A stretch of 64,000 nt of DNA from Flavobacterium bernardetii (GTDB lineage Bacteria > Bacteroidota > Bacteroidia > Flavobacteriales > Flavobacteriaceae). The notes under the pieces are model-generated. The model searched no databases. It was not told the origin of the DNA and was given only the letters and a program-made list of their open reading frames with translations. Positions 15,544 to 24,785 of this stretch are shown piece by piece (position 1 is the first letter of the stretch; every line of letters starts with the position of its first letter). A program made the position numbers and the translations under genes. The DNA lies in assembly GCF_011305415.1 (NCBI RefSeq), contig NZ_JAANOQ010000009.1:43113-107112 (forward strand), written 5' to 3'.

Positions 15544-17934
15544 ATGAAACGTAATATTAAAAAAGTTGCTGTTATTGGTTCAGGAATTATGGGAAGCGGA
15601 ATTGCTTGTCATTTTGCAAACATCGGAGTAGAAGTTCTTCTATTAGATATTGCGCCAAGAGAATTAACAGAAGCAGAAACAAAAAAAGGATTAACTTTAG
15701 AAAGTAAAGTAGTTCGAAACAGATTGGTAAACGACCATTTAGCTAATGCGTTAAAATCAAAACCATCTCCAATTTATCATCAAAGTTTTGCTAGTAGAAT
15801 TTCTACTGGAAATACAACAGATGATATGGCGAAAATCGCTTCTTGCGATTGGATTATTGAAGTGGTTGTAGAACGTTTAGATATCAAACAAAGCGTTTTC
15901 GAACAAATTGAAAAATTCCGTAAACCAGGAACTTTAATCACATCAAACACATCTGGAATTCCAATTCACTTTATGAGTGAAGGTAGAAGTGAAGACTTTC
16001 AAAAACATTTCTGTGGAACGCATTTCTTCAATCCAGCACGTTATTTAAAATTATTCGAAATTATTCCAGGACCACAAACTTCATCTGAAGTTTTAGATTT
16101 CTTAAACGGTTATGGAGAAAAATTCTTAGGAAAAACTTCAGTAGTTGCTAAAGACACTCCTGCTTTTATCGGAAACAGAATCGGAATCTTCGGAATCATG
16201 AGCTTGTTTCACCAAGTAAAAGAAATGGGTTTAACCATCGAAGAAGTGGATAAATTAACCGGACCAGTTATTGGTCGTCCAAAATCGGCAACTTTCCGAA
16301 CTGTGGATGTAGTTGGTTTAGATACTTTAGTTCACGTAGCTAATGGAATTTACGATAATTGTAAAACAGACGAAGTTTTAGACTTATTCAAATTACCAGA
16401 ATTCATCAATAAAATGATGGAAAATAAATGGTTGGGAAGCAAAACCAATCAAGGATTCTATAAAAAAGAAGGGAAAGAAATTTTGTCTTTAGATTTAGAC
16501 ACTCTAGAATATCGTGCGGCTAAAAAAGCTTCATTCGCAACACTAGAATTAACAAAAACTATCGATAAACCAATTGATAGATTCAAAGTGTTAATCACAG
16601 GAAAAGATAAAGCGGGAGAATTTTACCGTAAAAACTTCGCTTCAATGTTTACCTATTGTTCGAACAGAATTCCAGAAATCACAGATGCCTTTTACAAAAT
16701 TGACGATGCGATGAAAGCTGGTTTCGGTTGGGAAAATGGTCCATTCGAAATTTGGGATGCTATCGGAGTTCAAAAAGGAATTGAATTAATGCAAGCAGAA
16801 GGGTATCAACCAGCAAGTTGGGTAACTGATATGCTAGCTTCAGGAAATACGTCTTTCTATTCTATAAAAGAAGGTGCGACCTATTTCTACAATATAGATA
16901 CAAAACAAACAGCAAAAATTCCAGGACAAGATGCTTTTATTATTCTAGACAACATTCGCGAAAGCAAAAAAGTGTGGAATAACAGCGAAAGTATTATTAC
17001 CGATTTAGGTGACGGAATTATCAATTTAGAATTTACGTCTAAAATGAATTCTATTGGTGCTGGCGTTTTACAAGGTATCAACAAAGCTATCGATATGGCT
17101 GAAAAAGGGTACGAAGGTTTAGTTATCGGAAATCAAGGAACAAATTTTTCTGTTGGTGCGAATTTAGCGATGATCTTCATGTTAGCCGTTGAGCAAGAAT
17201 ATGACGAATTAAACATGGCTATCAAAATGTTCCAAGACACGATGATGCGTTGTCGTTATTCTTCTATTCCAGTAATTGCTGCTCCTCACGGAATGACACT
17301 TGGTGGTGGTTGCGAATTAACGATGCACGCTGATAGAGCAGTTGCTGCCGCGGAAACTTATATCGGATTAGTAGAATTTGGTGTTGGTGTAATTCCTGGC
17401 GGTGGTGGTTCTAAAGAAATGGCGCTTCGTGCATCAGATTTATTTAGAAAAAATGATGTGGAACTAAATGTTTTACAAGAATATTTCTTAACTGTTGGTA
17501 TGGCGAAAGTCGCTACTTCTGCTTATGAAGGTTTCGATATCGGTGTGCTTCAAAAAGGAAGAGATATTGTTGTGGTTAATAAAGACAGACAAATTGCTAC
17601 AGCAAAACAAGTCGCTCTTCAAATGGCAAATCAAGGTTATACACAACCTGTAAGAAGAACGGATGTTAAAGTATTAGGGAAACAAGCATTAGGAATGTTC
17701 TTAGTAGGAACAGACCAAATGGTAGCTGGACAATATATTTCAGAACATGATCAAAAAATTGCCAACAAACTAGCTTACGTTATGGCGGGTGGTGATTTAT
17801 CTGAACCAACTTTAGTTTCTGAACAATATTTATTGGATTTAGAACGTGAAGCTTTCTTGTCATTATGTACAGAAAGAAAAACATTAGAACGTGTTCAGTT
17901 TATGTTAACTAAAGGGAAGCCTTTGAGAAATTAA
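15544..17934 (+). CDS. fadN: 3-hydroxyacyl-CoA dehydrogenase / enoyl-CoA hydratase (FadN type)
   Basis: A 796-residue bifunctional beta-oxidation enzyme. The dehydrogenase comes first: NAD motif VIGSGIMGSGIA (G12-x-G14), GTHFFNPARYLKLFEIIPG, then the helical C-terminal dehydrogenase domain. A crotonase-fold hydratase domain follows, with the oxyanion-hole segments GTNFSVGANLAMIF and HGMTLGGGCELTMHADRAVA, and GVGVIPGGGGSKEMAL. This order (dehydrogenase then hydratase) and the length match B. subtilis FadN (YusL), the reverse of E. coli FadB. It is followed by thiolase and acyl-CoA dehydrogenase genes in the FadN-A-E order. Confidence 0.92.
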   Translation: MKRNIKKVAVIGSGIMGSGIACHFANIGVEVLLLDIAPRELTEAETKKGLTLESKVVRNRLVNDHLANALKSKPSPIYHQSFASRISTGNTTDDMAKIASCDWIIEVVVERLDIKQSVFEQIEKFRKPGTLITSNTSGIPIHFMSEGRSEDFQKHFCGTHFFNPARYLKLFEIIPGPQTSSEVLDFLNGYGEKFLGKTSVVAKDTPAFIGNRIGIFGIMSLFHQVKEMGLTIEEVDKLTGPVIGRPKSATFRTVDVVGLDTLVHVANGIYDNCKTDEVLDLFKLPEFINKMMENKWLGSKTNQGFYKKEGKEILSLDLDTLEYRAAKKASFATLELTKTIDKPIDRFKVLITGKDKAGEFYRKNFASMFTYCSNRIPEITDAFYKIDDAMKAGFGWENGPFEIWDAIGVQKGIELMQAEGYQPASWVTDMLASGNTSFYSIKEGATYFYNIDTKQTAKIPGQDAFIILDNIRESKKVWNNSESIITDLGDGIINLEFTSKMNSIGAGVLQGINKAIDMAEKGYEGLVIGNQGTNFSVGANLAMIFMLAVEQEYDELNMAIKMFQDTMMRCRYSSIPVIAAPHGMTLGGGCELTMHADRAVAAAETYIGLVEFGVGVIPGGGGSKEMALRASDLFRKNDVELNVLQEYFLTVGMAKVATSAYEGFDIGVLQKGRDIVVVNKDRQIATAKQVALQMANQGYTQPVRRTDVKVLGKQALGMFLVGTDQMVAGQYISEHDQKIANKLAYVMAGGDLSEPTLVSEQYLLDLEREAFLSLCTERKTLERVQFMLTKGKPLRN

Positions 17935-17940
17935 TTTCGA

Positions 17941-18012
17941 AACACAGATTAAAGAAATCTGAGAGATTTTAATAATTTTTTAGATTTCTCGAATTTCTCC
18001 AATCTGTGTTCC
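17941..18012 (+). repeat. Intergenic inverted repeat in the fad operon (dispersed AATCTGTGTT family)
   Basis: Outer arms AACACAGATT (17941-17950) and AATCTGTGTT (18001-18010), with an inner AGAAATCT / AGATTTCT pair, can fold into a long hairpin between fadN and the thiolase gene. The last 31 bases (17982-18012) match 24608-24638 at 28 of 31 positions. Confidence 0.65.
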
Positions 18013-18029
18013 ATAAAAAAATAAATAAT

Positions 18030-19211
18030 ATGAAAACAGCATATATAGTATCCGCTTACCGAACTGCAGTAGGAAAAGCACCAAAAGGTTTATTTCGTTT
18101 TAAAAGACCTGACGAATTAGCCGCAGAAACTATCGAACACATGATGGCGCAATTGCCAAATTTCGATAAAACACGTATTGATGACGTAATGGTTGGTAAC
18201 GCCATGCCAGAAGCAGAACAAGGTTTAAATGTTGGTCGTTTAATTTCTTTAATGGGATTAAAGGTAAACGATGTACCTGGTGTAACTGTGAATAGATATT
18301 GTGCTTCAGGTTTAGAAACTATCGGAATGGCAACTGCAAAAATCCAATCAGGAATGGCACATTGTATCATTGCGGGTGGAGCGGAAAGTATGAGTTATAT
18401 TCCAATGGGTGGTTACAAACCAACTCCAGATTATAAAGTCGCAGCTGCTGGTAATGAAGATTACTATTGGGGAATGGGTTTAACAGCTGAAGCCGTTGCG
18501 AAACAATTCAACATTTCAAGAGAAGATCAAGATAAATTTGCATTCGAATCACATATGAAAGCCTTAAAAGCGCAAGCAGATGGAAAATTCGATAGCCAAA
18601 TTGTACCAATTAATATAGAGCAAACGTTTGTAAACGAAAACGGTAAAAAAGAAACAAAATCGTATGTTGTTTCAAAAGATGAAGGTCCAAGATTTGGAAC
18701 TACAGTAGAAGCTTTAGCGAATTTAAAACCAGTATTTGCTGCGGATGGATCTGTTACGGCAGGAAATTCTTCTCAAATGAGTGATGGTGCTGCTTTCGTT
18801 TTAGTGATGAGTGAAGAAATGGTGAAAGAATTAAACTTAGAACCTATTGCACGTTTAGTCAACTTTGCTTCTGCAGGTGTTGAACCAAGAATTATGGGAA
18901 TCGGACCAGTAAAAGCTATTCCAAAAGCTTTATCTCAAGCAGGATTAACTTTAAAAGATATCGATTTAATTGAATTGAATGAAGCCTTCGCTTCTCAAGC
19001 TTTAGCAGTAACTCGCGAATTAGGTTTAAATCCAGATATCATCAATGTAAATGGTGGTGCGATTGCTTTAGGTCATCCACTTGGTTGTACAGGTGCAAAA
19101 TTATCAGTACAATTATTCGAAGAAATGAAATTAAGAAAATCAAAATACGGTATTGTTTCTATGTGTGTCGGAACTGGACAAGGAACTGCCGGAATTTATG
19201 AATTAATGTAA
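18030..19211 (+). CDS. fadA: Acetyl-CoA C-acyltransferase (thiolase)
   Basis: A thiolase of 393 residues that cleaves 3-ketoacyl-CoA in the last step of beta-oxidation. The start is taken at the ATG at 18030 (MKTAYIVSAYRTAVGKAPKG), the normal thiolase N-terminus; an upstream ATG at 18006 adds eight unrelated residues that fall in the repeat-derived spacer. Active-site residues: C91 in VNRYCASGLETIG, H349 in NGGAIALGHPLGCTGAK, and C379 in MCVGTGQGTAG. It is the second enzyme gene of the fadN-A-E operon. Confidence 0.94.
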   Translation: MKTAYIVSAYRTAVGKAPKGLFRFKRPDELAAETIEHMMAQLPNFDKTRIDDVMVGNAMPEAEQGLNVGRLISLMGLKVNDVPGVTVNRYCASGLETIGMATAKIQSGMAHCIIAGGAESMSYIPMGGYKPTPDYKVAAAGNEDYYWGMGLTAEAVAKQFNISREDQDKFAFESHMKALKAQADGKFDSQIVPINIEQTFVNENGKKETKSYVVSKDEGPRFGTTVEALANLKPVFAADGSVTAGNSSQMSDGAAFVLVMSEEMVKELNLEPIARLVNFASAGVEPRIMGIGPVKAIPKALSQAGLTLKDIDLIELNEAFASQALAVTRELGLNPDIINVNGGAIALGHPLGCTGAKLSVQLFEEMKLRKSKYGIVSMCVGTGQGTAGIYELM

Positions 19212-19223
19212 AAATAAATAGTG

Positions 19224-19267
19224 GGACACAGATTTAAGAATCAGTGAAATTTTTAATACTCTGTTCC
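19224..19267 (+). repeat. Second intergenic repeat copy in the fad operon
   Basis: GGACACAGATT at the left and CTGTTCC at the right, with an internal GAATCA / TGAAATTT region. This is a degenerate relative of the repeat at 17941-18012, again exactly between two operon genes. Confidence 0.45.
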
Positions 19268-19295
19268 AAAATAAAAACTTTAAAATATTTTAAAA

Positions 19296-21092
19296 ATGGA
19301 AGACATAACAAGAGGTGGTCAGTTTTTAGTAAAAGAAACAAAATGTGAAAACGTTTTCACACCAGAAGATTTTAACGAAGAGCAAATTATGATGCGTGAT
19401 TCTGTAAAAGAATTCGTAGATAAAGAACTTTGGGCACATAAAGATAAATTTGAGAAAAAAGATTACGCGTACACCGAACAATGTATGAGAAATGCTGGAG
19501 CATTAGGATTCTTAGGAGTTGCTGTTCCAGAAGCGTATGGCGGATTAGGAATGGGATTTGTAAACACAGCTTTAGTTTGTGATTATATTTCCGGTGCAAC
19601 AGGTTCTTTTTCAACGGCTTTCGGTGCGCATACAGGAATTGGAACAATGCCAATTACATTGTACGGAACAGAAGAACAAAAACAAAAATATGTACCAAAA
19701 TTAGCTTCAGGTGAATGGTTTGGTTCATACTGTTTAACAGAACCAGGCGCAGGTTCTGATGCAAATTCTGGAAAAACGAAAGCGGTTTTATCTGCTGATG
19801 GAAAACATTATTTAATTTCAGGACAAAAAATGTGGATTTCAAACGCAGGTTTTTGTAATGTAATGATTGTTTTTGCTCGTATCGAAGATGATAAAAACAT
19901 CACAGGTTTTATTGTGGAATACGATAGAGAAAATTTAAACGGAATCACTTTAGGTGAAGAAGAACATAAATTAGGAATTAGAGCAAGTTCAACTCGACAA
20001 GTTTTTTATAATGAAACTAAAGTTCCAGTTGAAAATATGCTAGCAGGAAGAGGTGAAGGTTTCAAAATTGCCATGAATGCTTTAAATGTTGGACGTATTA
20101 AATTAGCAGCTGCATGTTTAGAAGCACAAAGAAGAACAATTTCTGGAGCTGTAAAATATGCAAACGAAAGAATGCAGTTTAATGTGCCAATTTCTAGTTT
20201 CGGTGCGATTCAAGCAAAAATTGCTGAAATGGCAGCGAATTGTTATGTAGATGAAAGTGCGACTTATAGAGCTGCTGGAGATATTCAAAACAGAATTGAA
20301 GCGCGTGAAGCAGAAGGAAATACGCACCAAGATGCAGAATTAAAAGGAGTGGAAGAATATGCAATTGAATGTTCTATCTTAAAAGTGGCGGTTTCAGAAG
20401 ATGTACAACATTGTACAGATGAAGGAATTCAAATTTTTGGAGGAATGGGATTCTCTGAAGATACACCAATGGAATCAGCTTGGAGAGATGCTCGTATTGC
20501 TCGTATTTACGAAGGTACAAACGAAATCAATCGTATGCTTTCTGTAGGAATGTTGGTTAAAAAAGCGATGAAAGGTCATGTTGATTTATTAGGTCCAGCT
20601 ATGGCTGTTGCCGAAGAATTAATGGGAATTCCATCTTTTGATATACCAGATTACACAGAATTATTAGCAGAAGAAAAAGAAATGGTTGGTAAACTGAAAA
20701 AAGCATTTTTAATGGTGGCTGGAGCAGCAGTTCAAAAATTTGGAGCTGAATTAGAAGCACACCAACAATTATTAATGGCTGCTTCAGATATGTTAATTGA
20801 AATTTACATGGCAGAAAGTGCTTTGTTAAGAACAGAAAAAATGGCTAAAAAATTAGGTGCTGATAAAGTAGCTGATCAAATAGCAATGACACAATTATAT
20901 TTATACAACGCTGTAGATGTTGTAACTCAAAAAGGAAAAGAAGGAATTGTTTCTTTTGCTGAAGGCGACGAACAACGTATGATGTTAATGGGATTACGCC
21001 GTTATACAAAATATGTAAATATGCCAAACGTAGTGAAATTACGTGAGCAAATTGCCGCTAAAGTAATCGCAGAAAACAATTACTGTTTTTAA
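19296..21092 (+). CDS. fadE: Acyl-CoA dehydrogenase
   Basis: A 598-residue FAD enzyme catalysing the first step of beta-oxidation. The flavin and substrate loop YCLTEPGAGSDANSGKTKAV and GQKMWISNAGFCNVMIVFA are clear, and the catalytic glutamate is E406 in ARIYEGTNEINRML. About 170 residues follow the core, a C-terminal helical extension as in B. subtilis FadE (YusJ, 594 residues) and the long mitochondrial type. It is the third gene of the operon and ends at a strong terminator (21111-21141), which closes the unit begun by marR. Confidence 0.94.
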   Translation: MEDITRGGQFLVKETKCENVFTPEDFNEEQIMMRDSVKEFVDKELWAHKDKFEKKDYAYTEQCMRNAGALGFLGVAVPEAYGGLGMGFVNTALVCDYISGATGSFSTAFGAHTGIGTMPITLYGTEEQKQKYVPKLASGEWFGSYCLTEPGAGSDANSGKTKAVLSADGKHYLISGQKMWISNAGFCNVMIVFARIEDDKNITGFIVEYDRENLNGITLGEEEHKLGIRASSTRQVFYNETKVPVENMLAGRGEGFKIAMNALNVGRIKLAAACLEAQRRTISGAVKYANERMQFNVPISSFGAIQAKIAEMAANCYVDESATYRAAGDIQNRIEAREAEGNTHQDAELKGVEEYAIECSILKVAVSEDVQHCTDEGIQIFGGMGFSEDTPMESAWRDARIARIYEGTNEINRMLSVGMLVKKAMKGHVDLLGPAMAVAEELMGIPSFDIPDYTELLAEEKEMVGKLKKAFLMVAGAAVQKFGAELEAHQQLLMAASDMLIEIYMAESALLRTEKMAKKLGADKVADQIAMTQLYLYNAVDVVTQKGKEGIVSFAEGDEQRMMLMGLRRYTKYVNMPNVVKLREQIAAKVIAENNYCF

Positions 21093-21110
21093 TTATTAGT
21101 TTGTTTGTAT

Positions 21111-21141
21111 AAAAAAGTCCTGAGAAATCAGGACTTTTTTT
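21111..21141 (+). terminator. Terminator of the marR-fad operon
   Basis: Stem AAAAAAGTCCTGA / TCAGGACTTTTTT with a GAAA-like loop and T tail, 19 bp after the acyl-CoA dehydrogenase stop. Confidence 0.9.
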
Positions 21142-21155
21142 ATTTCTGTATTTGC

Positions 21156-21204
21156 CTTCCAACTTCCATCTTCCATCTTCCATCTTCCAGCTTCCAGCTT
21201 CCAA
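21156..21204 (+). repeat. Heptamer tandem repeat CTTCCAN x7
   Basis: Seven back-to-back 7-bp units: CTTCCA followed by A, T, T, T, G, G and A. The array ends on the base before the DUF4268 stop codon (minus strand, 21205-21207). On the minus strand it reads TGGAAG. Confidence 0.85.
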
Positions 21205-21648
21205 CTATGTATTCACCTCTAAATCTTTAATGTAATCTTCATTCTCATAAAAGAAACGTTCAAAAGCTTCCATCTTATCATAAAAAAAATTAAAAATCGT
21301 TTCCCAATCGGTTTTTCGGTTCAAACTCACATCTGAAAGTTCCACCCAAACCCGACTGATAATTTTCCCGCTTTCTAAATAATGGTCTCGATCGAACATC
21401 ACATCTGGCAAAAATTCTTCTCTCAAAATATCTTTTAAGGATTCCACTTTTTCGAAATAAATTTTTCGTTTGTTTTCATCTTTTGGTTCAATATCCAGCA
21501 TAACGTATGCTTTTTTATTGTCGACATTAAACTTAAACGTCACATCTTTAATTTTGGTATTATACAATAACCATTTTCTTGGATACTCGTTTCCGAAAGT
21601 GGACCAAAATTCTTTTTTTATTAATTGCGCGTCGTCTTTACTATACAT
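21205..21648 (-). CDS. DUF4268 family protein
   Basis: A 147-residue acidic cytoplasmic protein, rich in aromatic residues, with the DUF4268 hallmarks FWSTFGNEYPRKWLLYNTKI, FDRDHYLESG and SRVWVELSDVSLNRKTDW. The function is unknown; the domain often occurs in or beside endonuclease-like proteins, but this short form contains no clear nuclease motif. Its gene points toward the fad operon and ends right against the heptamer repeat. Confidence 0.85.
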   Translation of the reverse strand: MYSKDDAQLIKKEFWSTFGNEYPRKWLLYNTKIKDVTFKFNVDNKKAYVMLDIEPKDENKRKIYFEKVESLKDILREEFLPDVMFDRDHYLESGKIISRVWVELSDVSLNRKTDWETIFNFFYDKMEAFERFFYENEDYIKDLEVNT

Positions 21649-21692
21649 TTTTGTGAATATTTTTTGTAACTTTATAAATTAGAAAACTAAAA

Positions 21693-22334
21693 ATGGATTT
21701 CAGTCACTTTATAAATAATATTGCAAATTTAAAGAAAGAAAAGTTGTTAGCCACAGATGCGCACATAAAAATGGCACCTTTGGAAAGAATAACTTATCTT
21801 AAGGATAAATCGTACACAGAAAAGAAACCCAGAAATGCTGCGGTTTTAATGTTGGTGTATCCAAAAAATGATATCGCACATTTGGCTTTGATTGTCCGAA
21901 ATACCTATCCCGGCGTTCATTCTTCGCAAATTGGTTTTCCTGGTGGAAAGGAAGAATTGGAAGATGGAACTCTTGAAATTACAGCACTTAGAGAAACAGA
22001 AGAAGAAGTAGGTGTAGCTATGCATAAAGTTGAGGTAATCCGACAATGTAGCGAAATATATATTCCACCAAGTAATTTTTTGGTCACGCCTTATTTAGGT
22101 TTTTCAACTGAAAATTTAGAGTTCACTCCTAATCCAGATGAGGTGAAACGCGTTTTGGAATTACCTATTCATCAATTACTTAATGATGAAATTATTGTGC
22201 AAACGAAAATGACAACTTCTTATGCTACAAATATTGATGTTCCTGCTTTTCAAGTAGAGAAATATGTGGTTTGGGGCGCTACTGCTATGATGCTCAGTGA
22301 ATTAAAAGAGTTGTTTAAAAACGCAGTGAAGTAA
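21693..22334 (+). CDS. CoA pyrophosphatase-type Nudix hydrolase
   Basis: A 213-residue Nudix enzyme. The Nudix box starts at the glycine in FPGGKEELEDG and runs on to ALRETEEEVGV, with the spacing G-x5-E-x7-REVxEE-like. The preceding SSQIGFPGG is the extra signature of the CoA diphosphatase branch (NudL/PCD1), so splitting CoA or its derivatives to 3',5'-ADP and phosphopantetheine is the likely reaction. It is followed after 44 bp by an acyltransferase gene, probably on the same transcript. Confidence 0.85.
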   Translation: MDFSHFINNIANLKKEKLLATDAHIKMAPLERITYLKDKSYTEKKPRNAAVLMLVYPKNDIAHLALIVRNTYPGVHSSQIGFPGGKEELEDGTLEITALRETEEEVGVAMHKVEVIRQCSEIYIPPSNFLVTPYLGFSTENLEFTPNPDEVKRVLELPIHQLLNDEIIVQTKMTTSYATNIDVPAFQVEKYVVWGATAMMLSELKELFKNAVK

Positions 22335-22378
22335 TAGAAAATTGCTAAATTTGCAACCCTTTTATAAACGTTAAACTT

Positions 22379-23182
22379 ATGGGATTATTTAAAAGAAATC
22401 CATTCGGACATATATTATTTATCAAAAAATGGCTGATTCGTATTTTTGGTGCGATTACCCATTCTAGATACAGAAGTTTCAATAATTTACAAATTGATGG
22501 TTCTGAAATTATTAGAAGTTTACCAGATACGAATGTACTTTTTATTTCAAATCACCAAACGTATTTTGCAGATGTAACCGCTATGTTTCATGTATTCAAT
22601 GCAGCATTAAAAGGTAGAGAAGACAATATTAAAAATGTTTTTTACTTATGGGAACCGAAGCTAAACATCTATTATGTGGCAGCTAAAGAAACCATGACAG
22701 AAGGTTTGTTACCAAGAATTTTGTCTTACATTGGAGCAATTACTGTAGAAAGAACTTGGCGTGCAGAAGGTAAAGATGTACAAAGAGAAGTCAATCCAAA
22801 CGATACAGAAAATATTAAAATCGCTTTAGAAGATGGTTGGGTAATTACGTTTCCGCAAGGCACAACTCGTTCCTTCAAACCGGTTCGTAAAGGAACGGCA
22901 CATATTATCAAACAGCATAAGCCTATAGTTGTTCCAATTGTAATTGATGGATTCAGAAGATCGTTTGATAGAAAAGGATTATTCGTAAAGAAAAAAGGAA
23001 TTTTGCAATCCATGGAAATTAAACCTCCGTTAGAAATAGATTACGAAAACGATTCGATTGAAAAAATTGTAGAGCAAATAGAATACGCCATCGAACAACA
23101 CGCTTCGTTTTTAAAAGTAATTCCACAAGAAATTCTAGAAGAAGAAGTAAAACTAGACAAAGAACGTCAATGGAAATATTAG
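22379..23182 (+). CDS. Lysophospholipid (1-acylglycerol-3-phosphate) acyltransferase-like protein
   Basis: A 267-residue member of the PlsC family. It has the catalytic NHxxxxD box as NHQTYFAD near residue 58 and the FPQGTTR block that binds the glycerol phosphate, followed by KGTAHIIKQHKPIVVPIVID. The spacing between the blocks is longer than in E. coli PlsC. It probably acts at the inner face of the membrane in phospholipid or other acyl-lipid synthesis. The acceptor cannot be told from the sequence. Confidence 0.85.
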   Translation: MGLFKRNPFGHILFIKKWLIRIFGAITHSRYRSFNNLQIDGSEIIRSLPDTNVLFISNHQTYFADVTAMFHVFNAALKGREDNIKNVFYLWEPKLNIYYVAAKETMTEGLLPRILSYIGAITVERTWRAEGKDVQREVNPNDTENIKIALEDGWVITFPQGTTRSFKPVRKGTAHIIKQHKPIVVPIVIDGFRRSFDRKGLFVKKKGILQSMEIKPPLEIDYENDSIEKIVEQIEYAIEQHASFLKVIPQEILEEEVKLDKERQWKY

Positions 23183-23193
23183 AATTTATCTTC

Positions 23194-23264
23194 TTGTCAA
23201 TCTGAACTAGTTTCAGATTCTAAAAAAAAATGTTTGAGATTCTGAAACTAGTTCAGAATGACAA
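23194..23264. repeat. Large inverted repeat at a convergent gene junction
   Basis: 28-base arms (23194-23221 and 23237-23264) match at 26 of 28 positions around a 15-nt A-rich loop. The core is CTGAACTAGTTTCAG. It lies between the acyltransferase gene and the convergent membrane protein gene and can act as a terminator for both. A half copy with one base changed lies at 6787-6809. Confidence 0.75.
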
Positions 23265-23273
23265 ACATTTTTT

Positions 23274-23891
23274 TTAATACTCTATTTTCTGTAATTCGTT
23301 GTAATTGCGTTTTAGTCTACGTAATAAGAAACCATATAGCACTTTATAAAATAAATAGAATATTAATATTAGAAATAAGACTAATAAGATACAACAAACA
23401 ATAAAGACACTTTCATACTTTTCTAAAAGAACATTTAAGTTGTTGTCATATTTACTTTGAAAGTATATAACAATCATTCCAGTTATTCCAGCAATGACTA
23501 AATTATACCAAACATAATATTTTACAATTCTTCTAGTTTTAATAATGTCTTTCATTAAATTACTTACAGATGAAGTTGCGCTTATATTTTTTAAATTCTT
23601 ATAGAAATAAAATATAAATCCTAACAAAACAACCATATTTATTATTGTAGCTGTTTTTTCGATATCATAAATATGAATTTGCTTCAGTTTGTTCTTTAAA
23701 TTTTCATCGAAAAATAAAGATAAATCCATTAGTCGTAAAATTAAAAATTCAACAATACTAATGATAAATATCCATTTCACAATAGAAGACGAACTTTTGT
23801 GCAACATGCCGTAAATTTCATTTTCAGAAACTTGTTTAAATTGCCCATCGTTTTTCTTCCAGTCTTTTTTTAATAATTCTAATTCATCCAT
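23274..23891 (-). CDS. Membrane protein encoded with an ECF sigma factor
   Basis: A 205-residue protein. A soluble N-terminus (MDELELLKKDWKKNDGQFKQ) precedes about four membrane helices (about 38-58, 82-97, 121-141 and 158-182) and a basic tail. The gene starts 3 bp after the sigma gene stop, so the two are co-transcribed. That position and the short cytoplasmic N-terminus would suit an anti-sigma or sigma-coupled membrane protein, but no known anti-sigma fold was recognised. Function unassigned. Confidence 0.7.
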   Translation of the reverse strand: MDELELLKKDWKKNDGQFKQVSENEIYGMLHKSSSSIVKWIFIISIVEFLILRLMDLSLFFDENLKNKLKQIHIYDIEKTATIINMVVLLGFIFYFYKNLKNISATSSVSNLMKDIIKTRRIVKYYVWYNLVIAGITGMIVIYFQSKYDNNLNVLLEKYESVFIVCCILLVLFLILIFYLFYKVLYGFLLRRLKRNYNELQKIEY

Positions 23892-23894
23892 AGG

Positions 23895-24389
23895 TTACGG
23901 ATTTAATATTTTTTTAAGTTTCCCTTTAATCCTGTTCATTTTCACTCGCGCATTCACTTCACTAATTCCCAGTGTTTCGGAAATTTCAGTGTAATCTTTA
24001 TCTTCTAAATATAAAAAAATCAAAGCTTTGTCAATATCATTCAACTCGGCAATGGCTTTATACATTAATTTTAGTTGTTCTTCTTCTTCGAAATTATATT
24101 CGTCCGTTTTTATTCTGTGAAATTCTGTGTCAAAAGGTGTCGTTTCAATGCTCCTTTTTTTCTTTCGATATAAAGTAATAGCGGTATTCAACCCAACACG
24201 ATACGCCCAAGTTGTAAATTTAGATTCGCCTCTAAATTTCGGGAAAGCCTTCCATAACTGAATGGTGATTTCCTGAAATAAATCATTGTGCGAGTCTTGG
24301 TCAGAAGTATATAGCCTACAAATTTTGTGGACAATATTCTGATTTGCTTTTAATTGTTTAACGAAACTTTCTTCCGATTCAGATTTCAT
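23895..24389 (-). CDS. ECF-type RNA polymerase sigma factor
   Basis: A 164-residue sigma-70 family protein. Region 2 is visible as DLFQEITIQLWKAFPKFRG followed by STW-like SKFTTWAYRVGLNTAI. Region 4 is a helix-turn-helix (IAELNDIDKALIFLYLEDKD, then YTEISETLGISEVNARVKMN). It would direct RNA polymerase to a small regulon, with the membrane protein downstream the likely partner. Its own promoter was not clearly identified; the upstream 585 bp before the integrase is occupied mostly by repeats. Confidence 0.9.
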   Translation of the reverse strand: MKSESEESFVKQLKANQNIVHKICRLYTSDQDSHNDLFQEITIQLWKAFPKFRGESKFTTWAYRVGLNTAITLYRKKKRSIETTPFDTEFHRIKTDEYNFEEEEQLKLMYKAIAELNDIDKALIFLYLEDKDYTEISETLGISEVNARVKMNRIKGKLKKILNP

Positions 24390-24550
24390 AACTAATAAGT
24401 AGCTGTGTAGTAGTTTTTGTTACAAAGATCATAAACAAATTTCAATATCAATTTCTAAAATCAATTTCAATTTTCAAAACTTATAGGAACTATTCAAGCG
24501 AAGCGCCTTTTTTTTATGATAAACTAAATAAACTAAGTGGTTCAAAAAAA

Positions 24551-24767
24551 ACTTATATGACTTATATGTTTTAAATAATATAATGATATTGATTTTTATG
24601 AACATAAAGATTTCTTAAATTTCTCTAATCTGTGTTCCGAAACATCCATTTTCTTAACTATGTTATCTTTATTTAGCAAAGCGCCTAATTATATTAAAAA
24701 TTCTATTGTGCCTATGTGTTTCAAAAAAATCTAATTGCATCTTCGAAATCTGTATAATCTGTGTGCC
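24551..24767 (+). repeat. Dispersed intergenic repeat, copy related to 55295-55374
   Basis: Three blocks occur in the same order here and at 55295-55374. An ACTTATATGACTTATATG-type block (24551) matches 55295. AATCTGTGTTCCGAAACATC (24627-24646) matches 55338-55357 at 17 of 20. ATCTGTATAATCTGTGTGCC (24748-24767) matches 55355-55374 at 16 of 20. Another part matches the fad spacer at 17982-18012. Confidence 0.65.
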
Positions 24768-24785
24768 TATTTCTAAAATATAGTT

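Noticed and set aside
21156..21204. CRISPR array
   Set aside because: The units are 7 bp with no spacers. No CRISPR array or cas gene was seen anywhere in the window.
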